Positions 1 to 5,139 of a DNA stretch of 16,718 nt are shown here, in pieces. The translations under genes and the position numbers were made by a program. This DNA comes from Actinomycetota bacterium. Lineage in GTDB: Bacteria; Actinomycetota; CADDZG01; WHSQ01. The notes beneath the pieces are model-generated. The model did not search any database. It was not told the DNA's origin and saw nothing but the letters and a program-made list of their open reading frames with translations. How positions within the stretch are numbered: the stretch's first letter is position 1; the number at the start of each line of letters is the position of its first letter. The stretch is from NCBI GenBank assembly GCA_019348445.1, contig JAHWJK010000004.1, forward strand, positions 1-16,718. Reading direction: 5' to 3'.

Positions 1-145
1 GGATCCCGCACGCGGAGTAGGAGGTGTAGCCGCCTCGCTCGAAGCCGACGATCTCGAGCTCGTCCGCCGATTTCAAGCGCCGCGCCTGCGATGCGGCCGT
101 CATGCCTCCCGCGTCGCCGCCGACCACGACGAGTCGCTCTGCCAT
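1..145 (-). CDS. FAD-dependent pyridine nucleotide-disulfide oxidoreductase (N-terminal part, cut by window edge)
   Basis: Only the first 48 residues are in the window; the gene continues beyond position 1. The protein opens with a hydrophobic strand and a dinucleotide-binding turn (GGDAGG, residues 9-14), followed by an acidic/aromatic stretch ending in SYSACGI. The Cys at residue 46 sits where CoA-disulfide reductases and NADH oxidases of this flavoprotein family carry their single redox cysteine (ACGxPY type). The likely role is NAD(P)H-dependent reduction of a small disulfide, persulfide or oxygen in the cytoplasm; the exact substrate cannot be told from this fragment. The ATG at 143-145 has no Shine-Dalgarno but lies 6 nt after a TAGGTT hexamer, so the start is read as leaderless. 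Confidence 0.85.
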   Translation of the reverse strand, partial: MAERLVVVGGDAGGMTAASQARRLKSADELEIVGFERGGYTSYSACGI

Positions 146-151
146 GGCCGC

Positions 152-157
152 AACCTA
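152..157 (-). promoter_or_regulatory. -10 hexamer TAGGTT of the flavin disulfide reductase gene
   Basis: On the minus strand TAGGTT fits TANNNT and ends 6 nt before the ATG at 145. That spacing puts transcription start at or next to the start codon (leaderless mRNA). No clear -35 was identified. Confidence 0.55.
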
Positions 158-173
158 GCCCGAAGCGCGCAGC

Positions 174-179
174 TAGGCT
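174..179 (+). promoter_or_regulatory. Candidate -10 hexamer TAGGCT for the tRNA-Arg gene
   Basis: TAGGCT matches the TANNNT pattern used by other genes in the window. It lies 47 nt before the tRNA 5' end, leaving a precursor leader of about 40 nt. A 6-bp inverted repeat (161-166 with 177-182) overlaps it. This rests on pattern only. Confidence 0.35.
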
Positions 180-226
180 TCGTGCAAGGAGATCCGAGAC
201 GCCGGTTGTGAGGCCGTCTCGAGCAG

Positions 227-299
227 GCCCTCGTAGCTCAGGGGATAGAGCACAGGTTTCCTAAACCTGGTGTCGCAGGTTCGAATCCTGCCGGGGGCA
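227..299 (+). tRNA. tRNA-Arg, anticodon CCT
   Basis: A complete cloverleaf can be folded. The acceptor stem is GCCCTCG (227-233) with CGGGGGC (292-298), including one T-G wobble, and the discriminator base is A299. The anticodon stem is 253-257 with 265-269, closing the loop TTCCTAA, which places anticodon CCT at 260-262 (tRNA positions 34-36). The T stem is 275-279 with 287-291 around TTCGAAT. The D arm contains AGCTCAGGGGATAGAGC, with the A20 typical of arginine tRNAs. This tRNA reads the AGG codon, rare in high-GC genomes. The 3' CCA is not encoded and must be added by nucleotidyltransferase. The tRNA ends 2 nt before the stop of the convergent epimerase gene. Confidence 0.96.
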
Positions 300-301
300 C
301 A

Positions 302-1264
302 TCAGCGAATGCTCTTCGTTGGGTCGTTGACGAAGCGGAGATCCTTCAAACGGAAGCGCCCGGGCTCTGGCAACCCTGCGCGGATGGAGTGCTCGTCGAA
401 TGGCGTGCGGGGCTGTAGGTCGTGTGGGAGCTCGTCGAATGCCAGCACGGGAGTCACGATCTCCTCCTCCAACATGCGAACCTGCGCCTTCGCGACCAGC
501 GGCACGGTCATCACCTTCTCACTGACCCACGCGAGAGTTCTGTGAAATGCCATCGGCAGCCGAACGACCAGGACACGTCGATTCAGTACATCCGCAATCA
601 TCCGGACGGCGTCGTCGAACCCGATCTCCGTTGGTCCAAGAACCGCGACCGTCTGTTGCTCGAGCCGGCCTTCGACCGACGCGACCAGCACCTCGACCAA
701 GTCGTCGATCCACAGGGGACGGATGCGACGGTCGCCGATGCCGACGTAAACCGGGAAGGTGAACAGCGCGTGGCTGAGATGGTCCAGGAAGTGATCTCCT
801 CTCCCGTACACCATCCCCGGCTTGAGAACTGTCCACCGCAGTTTCGACGCCCTGGTGATCTCCTCCGCGGTCCACTTCGACTCGTGGTAGGGGGAGCCAC
901 ACGCGGGCCGCGCCCGCAAGAAGCTCATGAGTGCAACGCGGGTGACACCGACCGCCTCCGCAGCTGCGACCACGTTCGCGGTCCCGTCGACGTGGATCGC
1001 CTGATAGGTCTGGTTTCCCACTTCGCGGTTGATGCCGGCGCAGTGAGCTACGGCATCGCAGCGCTCGAAGGCCTGTTCAAGGCTCCTCCGATCGGTAATG
1101 CTCGCTCGGGCGACTTCGATCCTGCCGAGTTCGGTGACGTGCACCGCCCCGGGCCGTTGGTCCACACCGCGGGACACGACCACGACCTCGTGGCCTTCAC
1201 GAGCGAGGTGCGTCGCCAGGTGTCCCCCAACGAACCCGGTACCACCTGTGACCGCGATTCGCAC
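302..1264 (-). CDS. NAD(P)-dependent epimerase/dehydratase-like protein (atypical SDR)
   Basis: A 320-residue protein with an N-terminal Rossmann motif TGGTGFVGGHL (residues 6-16) and a YHESK sequence (Tyr126, Lys130) matching the YxxxK catalytic pair of extended and atypical SDRs. The overall form resembles the NDUFA9-like/NmrA-like branch of NAD-dependent epimerase/dehydratase proteins. In that branch the nucleotide is often bound for a structural or regulatory purpose, so the reaction cannot be named. Such proteins are soluble or peripherally bound to the membrane. The start is GTG at 1262-1264; an in-frame TAG lies 6 nt upstream, so no longer start is possible. There is a G-run but no canonical Shine-Dalgarno. 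The gene converges on the tRNA-Arg and is divergent from the 1397 gene, with a long hairpin between them. Confidence 0.85.
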   Translation of the reverse strand: MRIAVTGGTGFVGGHLATHLAREGHEVVVVSRGVDQRPGAVHVTELGRIEVARASITDRRSLEQAFERCDAVAHCAGINREVGNQTYQAIHVDGTANVVAAAEAVGVTRVALMSFLRARPACGSPYHESKWTAEEITRASKLRWTVLKPGMVYGRGDHFLDHLSHALFTFPVYVGIGDRRIRPLWIDDLVEVLVASVEGRLEQQTVAVLGPTEIGFDDAVRMIADVLNRRVLVVRLPMAFHRTLAWVSEKVMTVPLVAKAQVRMLEEEIVTPVLAFDELPHDLQPRTPFDEHSIRAGLPEPGRFRLKDLRFVNDPTKSIR

Positions 1265-1297
1265 CGGGCACTACCCCCCGTGGGTCGTTGCTGTTGT

Positions 1298-1346
1298 CGT
1301 CTCTGCTGAGTTTCTTGCGTTTTCCGAAAGAAAACCAGCAGAGACG
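1298..1346. repeat. Long intergenic inverted repeat (hairpin) between divergent genes
   Basis: Perfect 11-bp arms CGTCTCTGCTG (1298-1308) and CAGCAGAGACG (1336-1346) flank 27 nt. The pairing continues inward as GTTT (1310-1313) with AAAC (1332-1335) and CTT (1314-1316) with AAG (1328-1330), separated by single bulges, leaving an apical loop of about 11 nt. It lies upstream of both flanking genes, so it is not an ordinary terminator. It could be an operator, a 5' leader structure of the epimerase gene, a dispersed palindromic repeat or a small RNA. Confidence 0.75.
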
Positions 1347-1383
1347 ATCAGCCGGCATTTCAGTCCCGGCGCGGGCACCAACC

Positions 1384-1389
1384 TAGACT
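1384..1389 (+). promoter_or_regulatory. -10 hexamer TAGACT of the 1397 gene
   Basis: TAGACT fits TANNNT and ends 7 nt before the GTG at 1397. No Shine-Dalgarno precedes that codon. The arrangement predicts a leaderless transcript. Confidence 0.6.
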
Positions 1390-1396
1390 GCATCGC

Positions 1397-1993
1397 GTGC
1401 CGTTCTGGAAACGGAAGATCGACCCGGAGGTGGCCGCCGCGCGCGCGAGGGCGGAGGCCGCGCTTCCCGCTGGCTGGCGGATCTACCGTTCAGATCGCGA
1501 ACAGTTCGACGTCCCGAAGGGAAGGGTCATCACGTACGGGATCTGCGCCGCCGGCCCGAGTGGCGAGACGGCTCTGGTCGTCGCGGTAGGAGAAGCGAAC
1601 TCGTACCGACACTTCGAACGATTCATGCGCGGCCATCTCGACGTCGCGGAAGGATGGTCGGTTCCGCTCGTCGATATCGAACCGAACAAACCGTACGGGT
1701 CGTTTCACGTGAGACATGAGGACGACGCCGATGTCATCGCCGCGAAGCAGGAACTCGACGACGCGCTTCCGGATGGTTGGGAGCTCTACGACAGCGACCG
1801 CGAGCGCTACTTCTTCCCCTCCGGGTATCTGGAGACGTGGGCGGTGACCGCAAGGGGCCCGGGAGACGAAGGGATGTTGGTGATGGGCCTCGGCGAGGCG
1901 GGCGGGTTTCGCCAACTGGCGAAGGCTCTGCGTCGGGAACTGCCGACAGCCGATGCGTGGGCACCGCCGATGCAATACCTGACCGCGAGGTGA
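1397..1993 (+). CDS. Protein of unknown function made of two tandem ~75-residue repeats
   Basis: I do not recognise a family for this 198-residue protein. It is built from an internal duplication with a constant offset of 101 residues and no gaps in the best-matching parts. ALPAGWRIYRSDRE (22-35) matches ALPDGWELYDSDRE (123-136), and VGEANSYRHFERFMRGHL (64-81) matches LGEAGGFRQLAKALRREL (165-182). Each repeat has a GW(R/E)(I/L)Y..DRE.. motif, a central hydrophobic strand and a helix rich in Arg. The N-terminus is basic (MPFWKRK) with no signal peptide or membrane segment, so the product is probably cytoplasmic. The start is GTG, chosen because a TAGACT -10 ends 7 nt upstream (leaderless). It is monocistronic and convergent with the HMA gene, 10 nt apart. 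Confidence 0.75.
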   Translation: MPFWKRKIDPEVAAARARAEAALPAGWRIYRSDREQFDVPKGRVITYGICAAGPSGETALVVAVGEANSYRHFERFMRGHLDVAEGWSVPLVDIEPNKPYGSFHVRHEDDADVIAAKQELDDALPDGWELYDSDRERYFFPSGYLETWAVTARGPGDEGMLVMGLGEAGGFRQLAKALRRELPTADAWAPPMQYLTAR

Positions 1994-2003
1994 GTCCTAA
2001 GGA

Positions 2004-2213
2004 TCAGCCGGCGACGGCGTAGCCCGCGGATTCGATAGCCCGGACGACACCCGCGCGATCGATCACGCTGTCGTCGAAGACGACCGCGACGCTCTTCTCC
2101 TCGACGTTGACGTCGGCGGATTCCACCCCGTTCAGTGGCTCTAGCGCAGTCTCGATCGCCGACTTGCAATGGCCGCACGAGACCTCCGGAACGTTGAAGT
2201 TTTCTGTCGTCAT
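2004..2213 (-). CDS. Heavy-metal-associated (HMA) domain protein, CopZ-like copper chaperone
   Basis: A 69-residue single-domain protein of ferredoxin-like (beta-alpha-beta-beta-alpha-beta) type. The metal-binding CxxC is Cys13 and Cys16 in the sequence SCGHC, followed by the helix AIETALEPL and the typical GVESADVNVEEKSVAVVFDD and AIESAGYAV segments. The family (HMA; CopZ/Atx1) binds Cu(I) and passes it to P-type ATPases or repressors in the cytoplasm. The usual Met before the first Cys is Ser here, so metal preference is less certain. No copper ATPase is in the window. The ATG at 2211-2213 lies 7 nt after TAGCCT on the minus strand, and the gene is divergent from the 6PGDH operon with overlapping promoters. 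Confidence 0.92.
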   Translation of the reverse strand: MTTENFNVPEVSCGHCKSAIETALEPLNGVESADVNVEEKSVAVVFDDSVIDRAGVVRAIESAGYAVAG

Positions 2214-2220
2214 GCCCTAA

Positions 2221-2230
2221 AGGCTAACCT
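2221..2230. promoter_or_regulatory. Bidirectional promoter: overlapping divergent -10 elements
   Basis: AGGCTAACCT holds two -10 hexamers that share the central TA. TAACCT on the plus strand (2225-2230) ends 7 nt before the ATG at 2238. TAGCCT on the minus strand (2226 down to 2221) ends 7 nt before the ATG at 2213. Both genes would be leaderless. The same design recurs at 9142-9151. Confidence 0.65.
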
Positions 2231-2237
2231 CGACGTC

Positions 2238-3137
2238 ATGCAACTGGGCATGGTCGGCCTCGGAAAGATGGGCGCGAACATGACGCTCCGCTTGCTTCGG
2301 GGAGGCCACGAGGTCGTCGCTTTCGATGTAGACGCAGCCGCGGTCGAACGATCGACGCAGCAAGGAGCGATCGGCGCGTCGTCGTTAGAGGACCTGGTCG
2401 AGAAAACCGCTACGCCACGGGTCGTGTGGGTGATGGTGCCTGCAGGCGACATCACCCAGCAGACGATCGACCGACTCTCCGAGCTGCTTGCAGAGGGGGA
2501 TGTCGTCGTCGACGGAGGAAACTCTCGCTTCACCGACAGCGCGGCGCGCGCCCGACTACTCGAAGACAAAGGCATATCCCTCCTCGACGTCGGGACCTCG
2601 GGCGGCATCTGGGGTCTCGAAGCCGGCTTCTGTTTGATGATCGGGGGCGAGGCCGCCGCGTTCGAGACCGCCGAACCGATCTTCGAGACGCTAGCGCCCC
2701 CGAACGGCTACGCGCACATCGGCCCCTCCGGCGCCGGACACTTCACGAAGATGATCCATAACGGGATCGAGTACGCGCTGATGCAGGCGTACGGGGAAGG
2801 GTTCGAGCTGTTGCACGAAAGCGACTACGACCTCGACGTGTCGCAGATCGCCGAAGTCTGGCGACACGGTTCGGTCGTTCGGTCGTGGCTACTCGATCTT
2901 GCCGCGAACGCGCTCGACGGTGACCCGAAGCTGGATTCGATCGCGCCTTACATCGAGGATTCCGGTGAAGGACGATGGACGCTCGTCCACGCGATCGAGA
3001 ACGCGGTGCCGGTGCCCACGATCGCGACCGCGCTCTTCGCTCGTTTCGCATCGCGCCAAGACGCTTCGTTCGCAGGAAAGATCATCGCCGCCCTCAGGCG
3101 CGAGTTCGGGGGGCACGCGGTCAAAGCTCCGGAGTGA
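2238..3137 (+). CDS. gnd: 6-phosphogluconate dehydrogenase, decarboxylating, short type
   Basis: Converts 6-phosphogluconate to ribulose 5-phosphate and CO2 with production of NAD(P)H in the pentose phosphate pathway. The 299-residue protein has the Rossmann motif GLGKMGANM (7-15), the family signature GGNSRFTD (93-100), the substrate loop DVGTSGGIWG (117-126) and the catalytic segment GHFTKMIHNGIEY (167-179) with Lys171, Asn175 and Glu178. At about 300 residues it belongs to the short class rather than the ~470-residue E. coli type. The second Rossmann strand ends in FDVD, with Asp30 where NADP-dependent enzymes have an Asn-Arg pair; I infer a preference for NAD+. The ATG at 2238 is chosen over an upstream frame extension because translation from it gives the canonical N-terminus and TAACCT ends 7 nt before it. 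It is the first gene of the operon and overlaps clpS by 1 nt. Confidence 0.95.
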   Translation: MQLGMVGLGKMGANMTLRLLRGGHEVVAFDVDAAAVERSTQQGAIGASSLEDLVEKTATPRVVWVMVPAGDITQQTIDRLSELLAEGDVVVDGGNSRFTDSAARARLLEDKGISLLDVGTSGGIWGLEAGFCLMIGGEAAAFETAEPIFETLAPPNGYAHIGPSGAGHFTKMIHNGIEYALMQAYGEGFELLHESDYDLDVSQIAEVWRHGSVVRSWLLDLAANALDGDPKLDSIAPYIEDSGEGRWTLVHAIENAVPVPTIATALFARFASRQDASFAGKIIAALRREFGGHAVKAPE

Positions 3138-3436
3138 TGACCGAGACGATCACCGCCCCGCAGCGGATCGAAGTCCCGACGGACGACGAAGTCACCGAGC
3201 CCGACAGACCATGGCTCGTGATCGTGTGGAATGACCCCATCAATCTGATGTCGTATGTCACCTATGTCTTCCAGAAGCTTTTCGGCTACTCGCTCCAGAA
3301 GGCGACGAAGTTGATGCTCGACGTCCACCACAAAGGGAAAGCCGTCGTCTCCAGCGGGTCGAAAGAGAAAGCCGAGCTCGACTGCTATCGCCTGCACGCG
3401 TACGGCTTGTGGGCGACGATCACGAAGAGCGAGTGA
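3137..3436 (+). CDS. clpS: ATP-dependent Clp protease adaptor ClpS
   Basis: Adaptor that binds proteins with bulky hydrophobic N-terminal residues and delivers them to the ClpAP/ClpCP protease (bacterial N-degron pathway). The 99-residue product has a flexible acidic N-terminal extension (1-25) and then the folded core. Recognisable parts are the pocket motif NDPINLMSYV (32-41; Asn32, Asp33, Met38), the KATKLMLDVHHKG helix and turn with His64, and the C-terminal LHAYGLWATI. All are conserved in ClpS. The ATG overlaps the stop codon of the dehydrogenase gene (TGATG) and has CCGGAG just upstream, so translation is probably coupled. A DUF2017 gene follows with a 4-nt overlap, an arrangement typical of Actinomycetota. 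Confidence 0.97.
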   Translation: MTETITAPQRIEVPTDDEVTEPDRPWLVIVWNDPINLMSYVTYVFQKLFGYSLQKATKLMLDVHHKGKAVVSSGSKEKAELDCYRLHAYGLWATITKSE

Positions 3437-3909
3437 AGGTCAAAGGCGGCCGCGGAGGCACCGTCCGATTGCGCCTCGACGAGACGGAGGCGTCGCTACT
3501 TCGGAACCTCATAGCCGAGATGCAGATGCTGCTCGAGGCCGACATCCCCGATGGTGACGCCGTCAAGCAGCGGTTGTTCCCGCGCGCCTACGAAGATCCC
3601 GCGAACGAAGAGACGTTTCGCGACCTGACCTCGGGAGATCTCGAGAACGCAAAGCTGGCGGCTTTACGAGAGGTGCGCGACTCGATCGGAGAGCGGGGGT
3701 CCGTGGAGGTAGAGATCGGTCCCGACGACGTCGGAAGCTGGCTAAGGTTGCTCACCGACCTGCGCCTCGCTATCGGCGTACGGCTGGATGTGACGGAAGA
3801 GACGATGTCGGCAGAGATCGATCCCGACGACCCGAACGCCGGAGCACTGTCGGTATTGCACTGGCTCGGGTGGGTGCAGGGATCGATCCTGGAACGGATC
3901 GAGGGGTGA
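3433..3909 (+). CDS. DUF2017 family protein (actinobacterial ClpS neighbour)
   Basis: A 158-residue soluble acidic protein of DUF2017, a family found mainly in actinobacteria directly downstream of clpS; its molecular function is unknown. Visible signatures are the basic N-terminus with GGRGGTVRLRLDETEASLLRNL (about 5-26), a middle NEETFRDLTSGDLENAKLAALREV segment, and the C-terminal VLHWLGWVQGSILERI. The GTG at 3433 gives a 4-nt overlap with the clpS stop (GTGA) and matches the usual family N-terminus; an in-frame GTG at 3409 would add eight residues but lies deep in clpS. Co-translation with clpS suggests a related job in protein turnover, which is inference. The next gene begins 4 nt after its stop. 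Confidence 0.9.
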   Translation: MKVKGGRGGTVRLRLDETEASLLRNLIAEMQMLLEADIPDGDAVKQRLFPRAYEDPANEETFRDLTSGDLENAKLAALREVRDSIGERGSVEVEIGPDDVGSWLRLLTDLRLAIGVRLDVTEETMSAEIDPDDPNAGALSVLHWLGWVQGSILERIEG

Positions 3910-3913
3910 GCAC

Positions 3914-4381
3914 ATGTTGGCACCAGGAGACGATGCGCCGCGCTTCGATCTCGAAGACGGTGACGGCAAACGCTGGGATCTAAAAGAACTCAAAGGGCAG
4001 AAGGTCGTCCTTTACTTCTATCCCGCCGACGACACCCCCGGGTGAACGCTTGAAGCCAAGGACTTCCGTGATGCGAAGTCAGAATTCGAAGAAGCCGGAT
4101 ACATCGTGCTCGGCGTGAGTCCGCAAGGAGCCGACTCGCACAAGAGATTCGCGGCCAAGCACGGGCTCAACTTCCCGCTCCTGGTCGATGCCGACACCGA
4201 AGTTGCGAAGGCTTACGGCGCGTATAAAGACTCGGGTGACCACTGGGATGACATCCCGCTGAAGATCAAGCGATCTACGTTCGTCATCGACGCCAACGGC
4301 AAGATCCAGGAGGCTCTGTACGGAGTCAGTGTCAAAGGCCACGTCGACTCGCTCAAGCGGAAGGTCGGCGTTCCCGCATGA
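3914..4381 (+). CDS. bcp: Selenocysteine-containing BCP-type peroxiredoxin (UGA read as Sec44)
   Basis: Thioredoxin-fold peroxidase of the BCP/PrxQ family, which reduces H2O2 and organic hydroperoxides in the cytoplasm. Translation from the ATG at 3914 (GGGGTGAG upstream) gives VVLYFYPADDTPG, then an in-frame TGA at 4043-4045, then TLEAKDF and continuous homology to the stop at 4379-4381. TGA occupies codon 44, exactly the peroxidatic Cys of the family motif PxxxTPGC (Pro37, Thr41; E. coli Cys45). Arg120 (KRSTFVID) is the conserved activating arginine. With Sec the protein is 155 residues, the normal family length. The resolving Cys five residues after the active site is Lys49 and there is no Cys anywhere, so it would be a 1-Sec enzyme that relies on an external thiol. 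A hairpin at 4061-4080 could be the SECIS. A nonsense mutation or sequencing error is the alternative, but the exact position and intact downstream frame argue against it. Confidence 0.9.
4061..4080 (+). promoter_or_regulatory. Candidate bacterial SECIS hairpin downstream of the UGA codon
   Basis: GACTTC (4061-4066) and GAAGTC (4075-4080) form a perfect 6-bp stem around the 8-nt loop CGTGATGC, which contains an unpaired G-U (4068-4069). The stem begins 15 nt after the UGA (4043-4045) and the loop 21 nt after it. Bacterial SECIS elements known from formate dehydrogenase genes sit immediately after the UGA within the coding region and present GU in the apical loop to SelB. A competing GAAG/CTTC hairpin (4052-4055 with 4063-4066) is possible. 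Confidence 0.6.
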
Positions 4382-5130
4382 TCGTCGGCGCGCACGTTCC
4401 GGACGACGATCCGCTCGCCGAGGCCGCTTCCGTCGACGCGGAGTGCATCCAGCTCTTCGTCGGGCCCCCCCAATCGTGGAAGAAGCCACCTATCCGCGCC
4501 GACGCGAACATCCTGAAGAGTTCCGAGCTTCCGGTCTACGTCCACGCGCCGTATCTCATCAACGTTGCGTCACCGAACAACCGCGTACGCATCCCGTCGC
4601 GCAAGATCCTCGCCGACACGCTCGAGCGCGCCGAGGACATCGGGGCGGCCGCGGTGATCGTCCACGGCGGCCACGCAGAAGACGGCGTCGAGCATGGGTT
4701 CAGACGCTGGTGGAAGGTCTTCGAAGAGATGGGAGAGCCGCGCGTGCCGATCTATATCGAGAACACCGCCGGTGGTGAAAACGCGATGGCTCGCAAGGTC
4801 GACGTCTTGGCACAGCTATGGGACATGCTCGAGGAGTTCGACGTCGGCTTCTGCTTCGACACGTGCCACGCGCACGCGGCCGGTGAGGATCTCTCGGATG
4901 TCGTCCCTCGCGTCCTGGAGGCGACCGGACGGATCGATCTTCTCCACGCGAATAGTTCACGCGACGCACCGGGAACCGGTGCCGATCGACACGCGAACTT
5001 CGATGGTGGCGCGATCGATCCTGAAGTCATCGTCGACATGGTTCGAGCCTCCCAAGCACCCGTGGTGATCTGCGAGACCCCGTGGCCCGGGATCGGCGAT
5101 GACATGGCATGGCTCAGGAAATCCCTCTAG
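4378..5130 (+). CDS. nfo: Endonuclease IV (AP endonuclease, Nfo/EndoIV TIM-barrel family)
   Basis: Cleaves the backbone 5' of abasic sites and trims damaged 3' ends in base-excision repair, using three zinc ions. In the 250-residue product every expected metal ligand region is present: HAPY (His56), VHGGH (His96), IENTAG (Glu128), CFDTCHAHAAG (Asp161, His164), LLHANSS (His190), DRHANFDGG (Asp203, His205) and CETP (Glu233). It is shorter than E. coli Nfo (285 residues), mostly in loops. The ATG overlaps the stop of the peroxiredoxin gene (ATGA, 4 nt), so the two are translationally coupled and are probably made together: peroxide removal followed by repair of oxidative DNA damage. The TAG stop is also the first half of the -10 hexamer of the next gene. 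Confidence 0.95.
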   Translation: MIVGAHVPDDDPLAEAASVDAECIQLFVGPPQSWKKPPIRADANILKSSELPVYVHAPYLINVASPNNRVRIPSRKILADTLERAEDIGAAAVIVHGGHAEDGVEHGFRRWWKVFEEMGEPRVPIYIENTAGGENAMARKVDVLAQLWDMLEEFDVGFCFDTCHAHAAGEDLSDVVPRVLEATGRIDLLHANSSRDAPGTGADRHANFDGGAIDPEVIVDMVRASQAPVVICETPWPGIGDDMAWLRKSL

Positions 5131-5133
5131 GCT
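5128..5133 (+). promoter_or_regulatory. -10 hexamer TAGGCT of the CBS-domain gene, overlapping the nfo stop codon
   Basis: TAGGCT ends 6 nt before the ATG at 5140, with no Shine-Dalgarno between them. Its first three bases are the nfo stop codon. The CBS gene can therefore be transcribed as a leaderless unit besides any read-through from the operon. Confidence 0.55.
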
Positions 5134-5139
5134 GCGCCG

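Noticed and set aside
161..182. 6-bp inverted repeat between the flavoprotein gene and the tRNA as an operator
   Set aside because: The arms are short and could be chance in GC-rich DNA; it overlaps a candidate -10 but nothing else supports regulation.
314..335. 6-bp hairpin just after the tRNA as a terminator
   Set aside because: The stem is short, it lies within the convergent coding region and there is no T-run, so a terminator call is not supported.
422..1309. Long plus-strand open frame opposite the epimerase gene
   Set aside because: Its translation is low-complexity and rich in Asp, Arg and His with no motif; it is the usual antisense shadow in high-GC DNA, and the minus strand has a clear Rossmann protein.
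4106..4381. A short peroxiredoxin-like gene starting at a GTG/ATG downstream of the in-frame TGA
   Set aside because: It would lack the first strands of the thioredoxin fold and the active site; the homology is continuous across the TGA from 3914, so one gene with Sec is the better reading.
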